Origin: Nageia nagi
Lineage: Eukaryota; Pinophyta
Assembly: GCA_050084985.1 (NCBI GenBank)
Contig: JBITNC010000001.1
Location: 146,320,001 to 146,384,000 of the forward strand
Direction: 5' to 3'
Length of the DNA: 64,000 bases
Translations under genes and position numbers: made by a program
In this document: positions 1 to 13,149 of the stretch, piece by piece
How positions within the stretch are numbered: position 1 is the stretch's first letter
How the letters are laid out: every line of letters starts with the position of its first letter
Notes under the pieces: model-generated
Database searches by the model: none
What the model saw: the letters and a program-made list of their open reading frames with translations, nothing else
What the model was told of the DNA's origin: nothing

Positions 1-2932
1 CTTTAAGAATTGAGATCATATGATTTGTAAAAACTTTAAATAATGAGTTTTAACTATAAAATACCTTTTAAATATTGAATTGACATATTTTATAATTAAA
101 TCAATTGATATTTATTTAAAATTCTCTCCAATAATATAAAACTAAGTTACATTACTTTTATATATCTTAAATGATTGAGTTTAGAAAAAGTATATCAGAG
201 TAATTATATAACACATTAATTAAATTTTGTTAAGACATTTAATGATAATAATTACTATGGAATATCTTATTTATATAACTAAATAATGATAATTATATTA
301 TAGGTAACATATATATAATGTGAATAATCATTTAAAATATGTGTATAGTTGTGGTAGCCACCTAATATCAATATGCTTGATTTCTACTTTAGGTGATTTC
401 AAAGTAATGAGCTTGAAATCATACTTAGTGTTGACATCTAATTTGGATAAATTTTATCCTAAATTAGTTTTCTTAATACTTAGTTGATTGTAATTAATAT
501 TTTAATATGATATCTAGCTTTATTATCTTTTGGGCTAACTTAAGTCCTATATCATATTGTTTCTATCTTTTGTTGGATAGGGAAACTAACATCAAAAATA
601 GCTTATAAACATGCATCATGGTGGTTCTCTAGCATATAAAAAATGAAATCCCTCACATGAGATTATTATCAAAATGTTATCTTGATAAGATAATTTTATC
701 CTCTTGGGTGCTCTTCAATACTACCTATTGAGATTGAGTTATTTGGTATTATATGAGTTCTTATCATTCTCTCATTCATTATTAAAATACATTATACTTG
801 TTGATATGATATATAATAATATAAATCTTGATTATGATGCTTTAAAAACATCTATAGCATACAAAAAACCTTGTGGATAAACTTCTTGCATATATCTTAC
901 ACAAACATAATACATATATTGCATAAGAAACATCAGTACAAAAGCCATATGTATATCATTTTCTTTCCAGCTAGTTTACTATATAGAAATATCTTGCATA
1001 TATGCATAATATTTATAAATAAAACTTATGCATATATAATTGAAGTCTATATGCATAGTATTGAATCTAACCTTATTAAATATGTGGAATCGATCATGAT
1101 CCAAAATAATTTCTAGACTAAATTAAGATGATATTTGATCTTATCAGCTATGATCCTCTGGATAGTCTAAAAAGATGAGGAGCATGGGAAATTTTAAAAT
1201 GGGAGGAAAGGTGGGAGATATAAAAGGATAAATTTATCTATTAGGAAAATAGAATCCTCTTCTTATTGTAGTAATATTAGGTTAATTGAAATACATGCTT
1301 CATTTTTTATCCTACTTTTCAATGCTATACACATATATTTATCAAGATAGTCATGAACACACATGATAGCCGATAATATTTACCTATTAAGGAAAATAAA
1401 AAAGAAGATTAAATTAATGATAGTATCACCAAAAACTGATTCATTAAAACATGTTAATAATATTGTAGAATATAATTTTAGTATTTCAATAAGAATTTAA
1501 GTGAATGGCTACAATATGCAAACACTTGAGAGTTTCTCAACCATTTTTTTCTATGAATATCTTGTGATCATTGTAGTTCAAGAGATAGTATTTCTCTATT
1601 GTACAATCACTTCAATACCTTAAACAATGTTATTTATGTGCATATATTCTTATCCCTATAGTTTATGAGATTATTTTTCCCTATTGTATCTTAACAAATA
1701 ATCTATAAATGATTATTATTGTATTATACACCCACTAAAATATTATACATGTATTGTTACATTTTTAACCATGCTATCAAAAATAAAATGTGGGATTTAT
1801 GATTGCTATTAATAAGCTACTTCTTGGTTATATATTATACGAGATTCTAATCAGTGATGAAATAAAAAGAGATCTTTTAGAGACTATAGTTTAACTATAA
1901 AGAAAGTGTTCGACCACTTTGTTATTATTTATAATTAGGATAATTTATTGGATGAGGAGTATAACTACTTTATTTGAATGAGTAATTCTTAATACATCAT
2001 TCCTTGATAAACTATTATGTATTAGTGACCCTCTTAGCCATGCAATCTATCTTGAGGAAGCCTTAAATATCAATGTTAAGATATCACATAACCTAATCTA
2101 TTTATGTGGATATATTTTCTTGGTTCTTGTAATGCATATATAATTATATGCTCCATTTTACATTCTTATATTTCAACAAGCATTTGTAACTATGGTTGCA
2201 TATCATGGAAACATAATTGTTACGCTTTATACTTATATTTATATAGTATAAAATAGATGATTGATTATTATATGCATGAATGAAAATAAGATCCATATTC
2301 TACTTATCACTATGGATGATAAGAAGTATCTTTATGAGTTTTATAACTTACATTGATACTTAATGGAAAAAAAGGGCATGCTAAAATAATGATCAATACA
2401 TGTTCATTTCTGTGGGACATCATGGTAAAAGAGAGAGCACATCTTTTCATATATGCATTTTAGTGATGTTGTCCCATACACATTCACCTTAATGCACTAT
2501 TGCTAGACAACCATAAAACATTGACTTCAATTATGTGGTATACATATTTTTTTTCATCTCCAAGAATAGCACAAGCCTTTATTGAAAGTTTAGATGAATA
2601 TTTAAAATCACATTCCATATGTTTGAAAGTGTTGAACACAGAGTTTCTAGTTTATTTTTCATTCAAAAGATTGGTAAGTGATCAAATAAATATTGATACT
2701 ATTACGATGAAAGTTGAAAAAGAATAGAATGTAATTGATTGATTTATTTTATATAAACTAAATATTGAAATCATAATTTATTTTCATATAAGTTAAAATA
2801 GTATTGATATATTTTTAATGGGTTTTGAATTATTTGTTTGGATACAAGATTATTTTTAGAGAAGATGTAATTAAATCAATTTTAATACTTAATTATTTAT
2901 AAATTCAAATTGGAATTTAAATAAAGGAAAAG

Positions 2933-3345
2933 TATAATATGTTATCTCATATAATGAAATATTTTGTAGCATAGGATTAGTAGATAGATAATTTAGTATT
3001 ATTGCTACAATGGTGTAAGTGAAAAGATTTTTGATTCCTTAATATGATATTTAGTATTTTATGAAAATGTTAATAAAGGAAAAGTTAAAGTAAAAATATA
3101 ATTTAGTCATTTATCAGACAAGAATGGTAGGTAGACAATCAAGTATTAGTTCAACTACAACCTAAGTAAAAAGATTAATTAAAGAATTGATTTTTATTCA
3201 TTAGTGTGATATCTTGTATTTTGTGAGAATATTATTAAAGGATAGGATTAGCATATAATTGAGTAAAATTATATAGGATCGATTAGTGAATCATTGACAT
3301 AATTTCATGATTGCTTAGAAGCTAGAATATTTTTTAAAAATGAGA
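2933..3345. repeat. degenerate tandem repeat, unit about 140-160 bp
   Basis: Three successive units begin with AAAGGAAAAG or AAAGGATAGG at 2933, 3075 and 3237. The first two share a middle segment (TAAGTGAAAAGATT versus TAAGTAAAAAGATT) and a closing segment built on ATGATATTTAGTATTTTATGA versus GTGATATCTTGTATTTTGTGA. The third is partial and more diverged. This looks like an old minisatellite-like duplication; no coding role is visible. Confidence 0.6.
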
Positions 3346-3619
3346 AGATATATGTGTATATTTTTTTTCTAGAGAATATATAGCTTTAATTTAGGGATAA
3401 ATTTATCATTATCCATAGCCTCTCATGAGCTACCATGATTCAAATCATAGTGATTATACTTTCAATTGATGTATTGTGCTGAATTATGAAATATGGACTA
3501 CATTATCTTATTGCACCTTAGCATTTATAAAAGAATTAATGATATCATGTAGAATATTATTACATAACAAGAATTAGGTACTAAAAGATATTATTCCTTA
3601 TGATTTCTTAGAGGATGAC

Positions 3620-3622
<3 letters not shown>

Positions 3623-3692
<70 letters not shown>
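3623..3692. repeat. (TA)n microsatellite
   Basis: About 35 uninterrupted AT dinucleotides. The tyrosine/isoleucine-rich open frame over it is an artefact of the repeat. Confidence 0.97.
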
Positions 3693-3695
<3 letters not shown>

Positions 3696-5582
3696 TACTC
3701 GTGTGATATGATATTAATTAAAATAATTGATACTTTCTTATCAAGATTTGTAATTAAGATATGTAGGATAATTAAAGTTAATTCTTCTTTATCATTGTGA
3801 AAATGCTATGCATTTTTCTTTAATTTTATAATATAGAAATGAAATTTGATTTATGATAAAAAAGACTTCTAGAAAGCAATAAATGTCTAATTTCTTTATT
3901 ATGAAGTTATTTGTTGATGGAATAATTATATTTACTTTCGTAGAATAATATACATAAGATTATAAGATGTATAAGAATTAACATCCCCTCCTATAAGTGT
4001 TGATCTTAGGAAAATCGTTGGGGTTGAGAAATGATTAAATATTAAGAAAAGGAACTCTGAAGATTAACTACTATCTCCTTAGGGGAAAAGTGATTAATCT
4101 AATCACTTGGTTATGATATTTTTAGGTTTTGTTAAATGTATATATAAACATAGATAAAGTGATAATGAGTTCAGACATGATATCCATTCAAGAGTAAGAT
4201 TGTCATGGAATGTTAGGCCAAGATAATGAAGGATATCTCATTAGGTTTGATGGAATTTGAAGCTATGAGTTATTGTGATAATAATGATTATAAGATTTAC
4301 TAGTTATTCCTACAACATCATATGGAAATCCCTATTCTCAATAAAAGGTGCTACTAACGATCAATGTATGGTTGTTCCTAAAGAAGAATAACAAAACAAG
4401 CCACTAGATGTTGTTTAATTATTAATGTTCAATATTAAGGTAGTTTGATAATCCTTCAAAGATGTAGAATCAAGATGAACTGACTTGAAAATTTACATCC
4501 AACAATACATCTACAATAATTTTATCTACATATATTTTCAAGATGCTTTTAATGCATTAAGGGTGGTGTCGAACATACTCATTTGATACCTCTAGAAAAG
4601 TTTTTTTTTTCTCACTACTCTATTGTAATGAGTTCCATATTAAAGTATTTATTTTATCCTCGGTAGAAGATAGGATCCTTACATGAGATTTGATCTTTAG
4701 GTGGATTGAAACTAATACTAAAATTGATGACCATGTTAGTATTTCTAGTCATAATTATTCTAAAATTAATACAATGTAAATTTCTTTCATAGAAATTTAT
4801 AATAAGATATTATAGTCCTTGGTAATTAGTTTTAGAAGATAACAAAGATAAAAAATAGTACACAAAAGTGATGACAAATACCTTAGAGATCATTTTTCAT
4901 TCATAGAAACTTATCACTTAAAATTCATTATTGTTATAATATATTATATTATGTAATTTATTTGTAATACTTATTGAAAATTTATATAATACAATATCTC
5001 CTTTTGCATGACATAGTTTTATTGATTAATTATGTTTTCCTAACATAACTACTTTTACCTTATACATCTTATTATATTTATATATTAAATGTAATATAAA
5101 AATAAATTAGATTTATAAAAAAATAGAATCTCCTAAGATTTTTAAAAAAGGCCAAAACTCTACAAATAATTATAATACAATATTCACAATAAATATTTTC
5201 CTATTTAACGTATAAAAAAAGAATTATAATAAGTTGATCGAATTTTTGGAAATTAATTTACTCAAACATTTACCAATAAAGAGAAATATTTAGTTAACAT
5301 AAAGATAGTAAAAGAAAGGAGGGAAAAACAATTAAATTTTCAAGTTTTGGAAAGCTTTCACAGAATGAAGCAATATTCTACATTCAATTCATCTGTACCT
5401 TATAGGCAATATAACTTGAACCATATATTCGACCGTCATTGAATACTTACAACCTTCTGTATCTTTGATTTGTAGTCATTCCAGAAAGGGCCAATACCTT
5501 AGAAGGACTGACCATGAAAATTACTTTTCTGAGCGGAGAGATATTACAATGTGTGTACATCAATTGAGATTTAGCATACATG

Positions 5583-6740
5583 TTAGTTGGAGGTGGAGGC
5601 AGAGCCAGAGGTTGATGCCACCTGAGAAGGACGAGGCGCAGGCTTATAATTAAAAGCCCTCAGATGTGAGTTTCCGTGATGCAGGTTGCAGCTTCCGAAT
5701 GTGTAGAATCGTTTCGTGACATGATTATATGCACGCCCACATCCATAGTGGATGTCGAAAAGTGCAAAAGAATCCTTGAACTGTGCAAAATCATAATGGT
5801 TTTCCATTCGAAAACCCCACAATGCCTTTGGAAACTCAACTACCTTTTCCAGAACAAATCCTTCTTCGCTTGGACTGCGAAAATGGTTCAACCTCCAGAC
5901 ACCGATTATAAAAATGTTAAGTTTTTCGAAAGACTCATTATAAACAGCTCGGTTTTGTAAGCAAACAAAGCAGGACTTATGAGTTTATATTCCCTTCTCT
6001 AACCTCTTTTCAATCATTTACATTCCATAAAATAGTAATATTCAAATTTCAAACGATGCTACTTGTCTTCCAATTTCCAGATCTCAAAATCATTAATGGA
6101 ATGAGTAAACACCAAACAGTAAATGGTTACTTCTCTTTGCTTTTGACAGCTTGAAATGGGAAGAAGATCATATCCTCTATCGGAGAATCGATAAAAGCAG
6201 TCTCCCTGAGACCAAGACTGCTCGCCATCAAGGTCGTCGCTTCTGGTCTCATAAGTATACGAAAACACCAAGAAAAAAGATAGACTCCCCGGATTCCTCT
6301 TGAGGGCCTTGGATAATAACTTGAAGCCGCGCATCCCTGTGACCTTTAGCTTGCAAAATACAGCCAATATGGAACAGTTGGAAAATATATTGCCATAGTG
6401 CACGAAAAACTCGGACCATTTTCTTGCAGGATGGCAAATCAAGAAGCACTTGGAATGGGGAAGATCATAACATAGGTATCCTTCCGAGCATGCCACAATC
6501 TCGTCCACCTGCCGAACTCCACCTGCGTCGAATGAGTTATGTAAACGGTGCGTGGGAATGTAAGGGAAGGGGCACATAATTGCGGCTGCCATTCTCCTCC
6601 TCCACCTGATTGTTTATAAGAAGATGAGGTCTTCTTGATATTGTCCCGTCATAGAGGAGACCTTTTTCTAATTCTTGTCCACTTTGTTCTCCATCGATTT
6701 CTATGGTTGCCGAAGCGGAAGCTTCTTCTACTTGTAGCAT
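5583..6740 (-). pseudogene. F-box-type protein, C-terminal (kelch/FBA-like) region; probable gene remnant
   Basis: Two minus-strand open blocks resemble the C-terminal half of plant F-box/kelch-type proteins, which act as substrate adaptors of SCF ubiquitin ligases. Block 1 (6592-6059, 177 aa) has MCPFPYIPTHRL, then a blade-like segment with CSEGYLCYDL and CFLICHPARKWSEF, and ends near FEIWKLEDK. Block 2, readable from about 5960 and open to 5583, continues with ALWGFRMENHYDFAQFKDSFALFD and a Ser/Pro-rich tail. A donor near 6050 and an acceptor near 5950 would join them through a roughly 100-bp intron; this is inferred. No N-terminal F-box is seen. An ATG at 6740 opens 67 codons rich in E/S/Q, but in another frame from block 1. 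Either the 5' part was lost or the gene is frameshifted. Codon use and GC content stand out from the AT-rich surroundings. Its upstream side is the boundary of the host tandem duplication. Confidence 0.55.
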
Positions 6741-9291
6741 CGGTTTTGAATTTCAGCAGTCTTCCTTTCTTTTCTTTGTGGTTTATACTACAGTTGCATA
6801 TGGTCTGTGAAAGATCTTGGTGTTGTGGGAAAAGATAAAAAAAAGTTACAGATAATTGCAGAGATGAAACAGCTCACAACAAAACACCACAATACAAACC
6901 TATTGCAAAATCTGAAATAGTTTGAACTCTTATAGATTATATTACACATTTGATGTTGTGATCGGAATTGGCAGTGGAAATAATATCGTCAAGGAATAAA
7001 TTCATATTGATAATGGAAAATTTTCATTTAAGTATATTACGCAGCTAATACTAAAATAACAAGTAGCTGATATTGAGTGTTATGGCATACAATCTTCTTC
7101 TCAAGGAAAGTATTGATTGCATATAATATCCTCAAGGAATAAATCCATGTTCCGCAATTTACTTCTTGATTACGCAGGGAATAATGAAATCCGAAAGTAG
7201 TTGATATTGGCTGTTACATTTTGACAGGTTGTCATAGCTTCGAACGGGTTAGTAGGCGAATATTAACCGAGCAAATTAATTAGATATGTTGTTTAATTTA
7301 TTTAAAAGTATATTAGCATTATTTCCTTTGGAGGCATTTATTTTATAGTTGTAATGCTGACAAAAAAATGGATATTTTCTATATTTGGATATTTTTATTG
7401 TATCTTTATAATATAATCTTATTGTTTTTTTTTTATAAAACCTAATATTTTAATGTCAAAGAAAATGTTAAATACACATCAAGTTATTTGAATGTGATTT
7501 ATAAGACGTAATAACTTGACAAAATTAATTAAATGAATGGGACTTTTTTTTTTATATATATTTATTTCTTATCTTTACTTTTTTGAATATAGTAAGAGAT
7601 ACATATGTTTTATTAATCAATAACTTCAAACATTAGATCGTACATTACATAAGACAAGCCACCTAGTTTCATGGGAATAGGTGCTCTCATATAGGACACT
7701 TCCACTATTAGGTCTTGTTCTATCACAACCTACAACTATTCATTAAATATAAAAAAGTACTAGACCATGTAAACATCAATAAGATCATTAGAGAGCATGT
7801 GTTGGTTGGATCTTTATGATTTTAGATTAGTGAAAACAAAGACATGATCAATAAATGTTTTGTAGTAATTCATCTGATGTTAGTTGAGAATAGTTAATGA
7901 GTCTGGACTCTTATGGATGAACCCTTATTATCATCCAACATATCTTCCACTCTTTGTATATAATTTTTTTTTATCTTTGGTTGCACACTTTTTGCCCTCT
8001 TGCTTTTTCTTAGTAATATTTCATTTTATTATTCGAATACCTTCAATTTTTATTATAAATTTATTAAAAAAAATATTATTTATTATCATCAACTATTGTC
8101 AAGATTTATGTGGGAAGTAATTATTTTTGAAAATTATTATAATAATTATTTTCCCAATTACTTATGGATTTCTATCTATTACTAGGTAATTATCCCAAAT
8201 ATCTGACCAAAATAATTTATATGATTTTCAAATATTTATTTGAACCTTGAAAAAATACTAAACAAAGTTATAAATCTATAACCTCAAGATTAAAAAAAAA
8301 ATTCATCTCATAAATTAAGAATAACTTACATGTCACATCTCCTATTGAAAAGTTATCAAATTAGATTCATGAAATCTATTTTGAATTATCAAGTATAAAA
8401 TAGGAAGTACTATATGAAGACACAAGAGAAATGTAACAAGAGCAAGGAGAAAAAGGGAAAAGAAGAAGGTATCTATGAGCATGGCACACAATAAGCAATC
8501 TTTCATCCCCTCTTTGCGAGCATCTATGAAGATCCTAGAAAGGTCCAAGTAGGACATTCAAGCAAGCCCTAAGCCTAAGGAAGCTTCAGTAATCCCTCCC
8601 AAGGCTCTAGAAATCATTGATATAACATTCTTCATGGAAATCAAGAAGAAGATGTACATAATTATATATGGCAACTTCATGCAGGACATGACTAACTGTA
8701 TAGGTTTATTTTGATATGATATTTTAGACATTTTCTTATGGATCCATAAAACCTATTTTATTTTTGTTAATATAAAATACATATTACCAAAAAATAGAAA
8801 GTATTGCATTTATTATGGATGTATTTATATTCTAATCTACAACTTCAATTAGTTCATGAAAGAGAAGAGAATAATATTATAAAATCTTCTCATGATCAAA
8901 GGCTTTATCAATTGTACCTTCAGGATAAGACTTTTAAGTTCCTATTATTTCTTATATTATCATGGGTAAAACATTTTATTTTTTATCATAGTTTCTAATA
9001 ATTATATATCATATATAAGTTATCATTATAATATTTCAAGGTGCATAATATTTTTATATTACTTGGTTATTTTCAATCATAATATTTATAAATAATGTAC
9101 CTTCTTCATTTATATCTCTCTTCTATATTCTTTATGTGATGTTCATTTATTAGCATATATGTAAATTTGTAAGCAATTATAAAACATTATTACGGTTTTG
9201 TCTTTATTTTTAGTGAAGTTTTAATAGATTTATTTAAATACTATTTTTATCATTACACATTATATTTTTCAATATCCTTAAATATGGTTTT
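6740..9291. repeat. host tandem duplication, copy A (left part)
   Basis: This stretch is paralogous to 15076-15303 plus 59054-61540. Shared landmarks include GCATATGGTCTGTGAAAGAT (6798 and 15229), the TGATGTTGTGAT block (6952 and 59137), AAGTATTGATTGCATATAAT and a GGTGCTCTCAT block. The copy continues to the right of E1 (15010-15075). Copy A has about 390 bp at 8400-8790 that copy B lacks; copy B has about 150 bp near 59530-59690 that A lacks. No intact gene lies here; it is the upstream side of the F-box-like gene. Confidence 0.8.
8400..8790. other. insertion present only in copy A of the host duplication
   Basis: Sequence matching copy B stops after AATTAGATTCATGAAATCTA and resumes before TATGGATGTATTTATATTC. 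The intervening roughly 390 bp are less AT-rich than the flanks, with purine-rich runs (AAGGAGAAAAAGGGAAAAG). It may be a transposon fragment; terminal repeats or a target duplication are not obvious. Confidence 0.4.
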
Positions 9292-9867
9292 TGATGTACC
9301 TTCAAACAATCATAACTTTTGATATGATTGTCGGATCATCTTGAAATTTTGACGAGAGCTAGATATTGATTGATTTTCTAGATTCAGCTACCACCTCCTC
9401 TAGCACGGATGCCTCCGAATATAATTTTTTTTGATTGACCTAAATCCATCATTTAGTGTCTCAAAATCAGCTTTTAGTATCAATTTTCAAAATTTTTCAA
9501 TAAGTAGACTTTAATATCTTTTGTTGTAGAATTTGTTTAGGAGAATAAATTGGGAAACAACTTAGTCTATCTTGACTAGGCTTATATGCCATGTTTGGTT
9601 GTAATCTGAGGAATTTTTTATTTATAGAAACTTTTTATCTTTCTATATTTAGAAAGTTTTTATTTTTAGAAATGTCTTGGTTTTTAGACTATTTGTTATT
9701 TTTGAGGGAGAGTCTCCTTCTTTCTATATTAGCTATTGTAATAGACCTAAAAAAGGTATTTTGAATTCGAGAATGAGAAGAGGATTGTTTATATGTTTTC
9801 TTCTATGTTAATACATTTATGTTATTAGAACCCATTTTCTTGGTCTCTTGTACCAGAATTCACATCA
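9292..9867 (+). repeat. E1 5' LTR
   Basis: Starts TGATGTACC and ends CACATCA. It aligns along its length with 14522-15009. It keeps about 70 bp (near 9755-9828) that are missing from the 3' copy between GGTATT and CCCATTTT. The two LTRs are strongly diverged, so the insertion is old. Confidence 0.92.
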
Positions 9868-9869
9868 TC

Positions 9870-9881
9870 TGGTATCAAAGT
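9870..9881 (+). other. E1 primer-binding site (initiator tRNA-Met type)
   Basis: TGGTATCAAAGT begins 2 nt after the LTR end. It matches the plant initiator-Met primer-binding consensus TGGTATCAGAGC apart from late positions. Confidence 0.85.
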
Positions 9882-9908
9882 ATGTGTGATCTCACTACTG
9901 GAGGGAAG

Positions 9909-11130
9909 ATGCCACCTAGAAGATAATCTGGGGGTGTAGGGAAGGGGTGTAGCGAGTGCCTATGCCCACATGAATAGGTAGAGAGAGTATCTACATGTAA
10001 AAATAGCACGATAAACTAGTGCAATTAATCATATGGGGGAGAGGAGACCCCATGCTCATTTGAATCTTGGATTTGATAGTGAGAGTGTATTTGGATAAGA
10101 TGTACCTAATGTTGAGATGGAGGTATAACTCCTACATTAGGAAGGAATAGGATAATGTTTTGAGAAGAGGATAATCCAAGCCTTGGAAAGGATAAGAGGA
10201 AAATAATATGGGATCAAGATCGAGGTTTCTGAGTATGCTGATGGGTTGAAACTAGAGGATTTGATTGATTAGGTAAATAGCATGGAGAAATACTTTGAAT
10301 GGGGTAATCTAGCTAAGGATAAGAAGGTGAAGCTTGCATGCATGAAGTTAAAGGGGCATGCATTGATTTGTGGGATCATCTATAGACTTCATGATAGAGA
10401 AAGGGAAAAGAGAAGATCAGGGCCTAGGCAAAGATGAAGAAGAAGTTACAAGAGAAATTTATTCCTATAGATTATTCCTAGACCTTATTTTGTAAATTCT
10501 ACAATCTTTAATAGAGAGAACATAATGTTGAATATTACACTAACAAGTTCTACAAATTATCCATCTGGGTGGAGCATAATGAGATGGATGAGTAGAGAGC
10601 TACAAGGTATATGAATGGCCTAAGTTTTTCTATTTAGGATGAGATAAGTATGCACCATACTTTTACTATAGAAGATGCATACCAAATGGACCTAAAAGTC
10701 TAGGAGAAGCTTAAGAGGGTTAATAGAGGGGGAAATAAAGGATTAACACCGTCTTCAAATTAAGGGTATGGTGGATCTAATTTCTCCAAAGAAGAATTAT
10801 CAATATTTTTCATAAAAAGAGGATCAAGCAAGACAAGGTTAAGATACCTCCTAAAGAGGAAGAGGGTATCTGAGAGGAAGAGGGAATGGAGGAGGAAGGA
10901 TAGGGAGTAGACCATAAAAGCCATTCATCTACTATAGATGTGGAGAGGAAGATCATAAAGCATTTAACTACCCTTAGTATGATGCAAAAGAAAGGGGACA
11001 AGCAAGGGTCATCTTAGTTGAAGAAGAGGAAGAGACTGAGATGGAAGTCAATGCAGATATGGGTGAGATTCTCATGATATGGAGAACCCTCATTATTCTA
11101 GACAAGGTAAGCATGTAAGAAGAATATGAT
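9909..11130 (+). pseudogene. E1 gag remnant
   Basis: The ATG at 9909 is followed by MPPRR and a stop at codon 6. Downstream, fragments in shifting frames show the usual Ty3/gypsy capsid signature: EVSEYADGLKLEDLID, then MEKYFEW and KVKLACMKLKGHA (about 10215-10365). A degraded zinc knuckle follows near 10925-10975: the translation YRCGEEDHKAFNYP keeps the second Cys and the His of a CX2CX4HX4C box but has lost the first and last Cys. It would have been the nucleocapsid/capsid polyprotein. Non-functional. Confidence 0.75.
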
Positions 11131-11142
11131 GAAGATTCTTGG

Positions 11143-11400
11143 TTGTGTAATAATATTTTGTGCACAAGATGCACCTTAGGAGGAAAGGTATGTAACATGG
11201 TCATTAATGGGGGTAGTTGTGAAAATTTGGTCTCTAATATCATGGTTGATAAATTAAATATAAAATGTGAAAAACATTTAAACCCTATTGTATTTCATGG
11301 ATTAAGAAAAAAATATAGTAACCATTGATAAGAGGTGTTTGGTCAACTTCTAAATTGGGAAATTCTACAAGGATGAAGTGTGGTGTCATGTGATCCTGAT
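11143..11400 (+). pseudogene. E1 aspartic protease remnant
   Basis: The frame at 11143-11328 reads VCNMVINGGSCENLVSNIMV, a retropepsin active-site region in which the catalytic Asp of the usual D-G-G is replaced by Asn (GAT to AAT type change). It is followed by a stop. It lies between gag and RT as expected in a Ty3/gypsy polyprotein. Even without the stops the enzyme would be dead. Confidence 0.7.
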
Positions 11401-11639
11401 GGATGCATGTCACATTCTATTAGGGAGATGTTAGCAATATAATAGGGATTCTAATCATAATGGTAGAAAGAATACTCACATATTTTAAAAGGATGGTGTG
11501 AAGGTGGTTCTTGTGCCTTTAAAGGAGGATGGATTGAGTGAGAGCTTGTTGGCAATGAAGGAGTTTCTTGTAGCAATTGAGGAAGCTAGATTCTATTATA
11601 CCCTAAAAGCTAGGAAGCTAGAAATAGAGGAAGTGGTAA

Positions 11640-12430
11640 TACCTATAGTAGCAGCTTAGTTGCTAAAAGAATATGAAGATGTCACACTAGAGGAGTTGCT
11701 AGATGGGATGCCACCAAAGAGGGATATCAAACATCACATGGATTTGATCCTTGGATTAGCCTTTCCAAATTTGATAGCTTATTGATTGACCTCAACATAG
11801 AATGTAGAGTTGAGTAGGTAAGTGACAGATTTGATATAAAAGGACTTAGTCAAGGAGAGTATGAGTCCATGTGTGACTCTAGCATTGCAAAACCCCAAAA
11901 TAAGATGGTTCATGGAATATGTGTGTGGATAGTAGAGCCATAAACAAGATCATAATAAAGTATCAATACCCTATGCCAAGAGTGGATGACATGATGGATG
12001 GATTGGTTAGAGCAAAATACTTTAGTAAAATTGATCTATGAAGTGGTTGCTAGCAAATCAGAATTCAAGAATCTGATGAATGAAAGATAACTTTTAATAT
12101 AGAAGATGGGTTGTATGAGTGAATGATGATGCCATTCAAGTTATCTAATGCACCTAGTACATTTATATGATTGATGAATAGAGTACTATAGGAATATAAT
12201 GGTAAGTTTGTAGATGTGTATTTTGATGATATCTTGATTTATAGTAAAAGTGAAGAAGAGCATTTATTACATCTAAAATTGGTGTTAGATGTGCTTAGGA
12301 AGGAGAAACTATATGTCAATTTAAAGAAATATAGATTTCTTCAAAATAGTTTAGTGTTTTTGGGATTTGTAATCTCTAGAGATGGCATGAGGATGGATGA
12401 TGAAAAAGTGATGGAAATTCTAGAGTAGCT
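11640..12430 (+). pseudogene. E1 reverse transcriptase remnant
   Basis: The clearest part is 12216-12428: YFDDILIYSKSEEEH (the F/YxDD catalytic box, with both metal-binding Asp kept), then LRKEKLYVNLKK and FLGFVISRDGM, the conserved finger/palm to thumb passage. Upstream fragments in several frames include MPFKLSNAPSTF near 12130-12165. Many stops and frameshifts. Confidence 0.85.
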
Positions 12431-12436
12431 TATTCC

Positions 12437-13000
12437 ATGAACTATAATAGAAGGAACTTTCATGGCTTAGGTATCTTTTACAGAAAGTTCATCAAGAACT
12501 TTAGAAGTATAGCTACCCCTATAACTAAATGCACAAAGGGAAAGGATTTTATATGGAATAAGGTAGCAATTGAGAGTTTTGAAATATTGAAAAACAAGGT
12601 GATAGAAGCCCCTATTCTAGTGTTACTAGATTATAGTAAGATATTTGAGGTTGATTGTGATGCCTCATTTATTGGGATTGGTGTTGTATTGAATCAAGAG
12701 GGTCAACTAGTAGAATTTTTTAGTGAAAAGCTAAATGATGCAAGGAAGAATTACTTTACATATGATGTGGAGTTTTATGCAATTGTGCAAGCATTGTAGT
12801 ATTGGAGGTACTACTTAATATCAAAGGAGTTTGTGTTGTTTACTAATAATGAAGCATTGAGGTATGTCAAATCTTAAAAAAATTTAAATAGTATACATGC
12901 CAAATGGGTTTCATTTTTGCAACAATATACATTTATCCTACAACAGAAATCTATTAAGCAAAATAAGGTTGTTGATGCATTAAGTAGGAGAGTCTTATTG
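12437..13000 (+). pseudogene. E1 RNase H remnant
   Basis: The 12437-12799 frame carries FHGLGIFYRKFIKNFRSIA (the connection to RT), then LDYSKIFEVDCDASFIGIG with the first RNase H Asp, and FFSEKLNDARKNYFTYDVEFYAIVQAL with the conserved Glu. The remainder to about 13000 continues as SLNSIHAKWVSFLQQYTF and VVDALSR in other frames. This is a typical single Ty3/gypsy RNase H, unlike E3 and E4, which carry two. Confidence 0.85.
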
Positions 13001-13149
13001 CTAACCATTATGGAGAATGTAGTGGTGGGATTGATGGAATAAAAAATACATATGAATTTGATGCTAATTTTGAGAATATTATGAGACAGTATACAAGTGC
13101 AGCGAAAAAAGAGTCTCATCCAATTTTTGAAGAACATATTTTTATAATG

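Larger units (their letters stand above)
1..5400. other. AT-rich intergenic host sequence, no gene recognised
   Basis: Very AT-rich sequence with stops in all frames. Open stretches such as 871-1116 and 2500-2727 have low-complexity translations with no motif I recognise, and I do not call them genes. Apart from a microsatellite and a degenerate tandem repeat (listed separately) I see nothing definable. Old, unrecognisable transposon remnants are likely but cannot be shown by eye. Confidence 0.6.

Noticed and set aside
2500-2727. 75-aa open frame in AT-rich sequence
   Set aside because: Isolated, no motif, no neighbouring exon, composition like the background.
3615-3800. Open frame of alternating Tyr-Ile
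   Set aside because: It is the translation of the (TA)n microsatellite.
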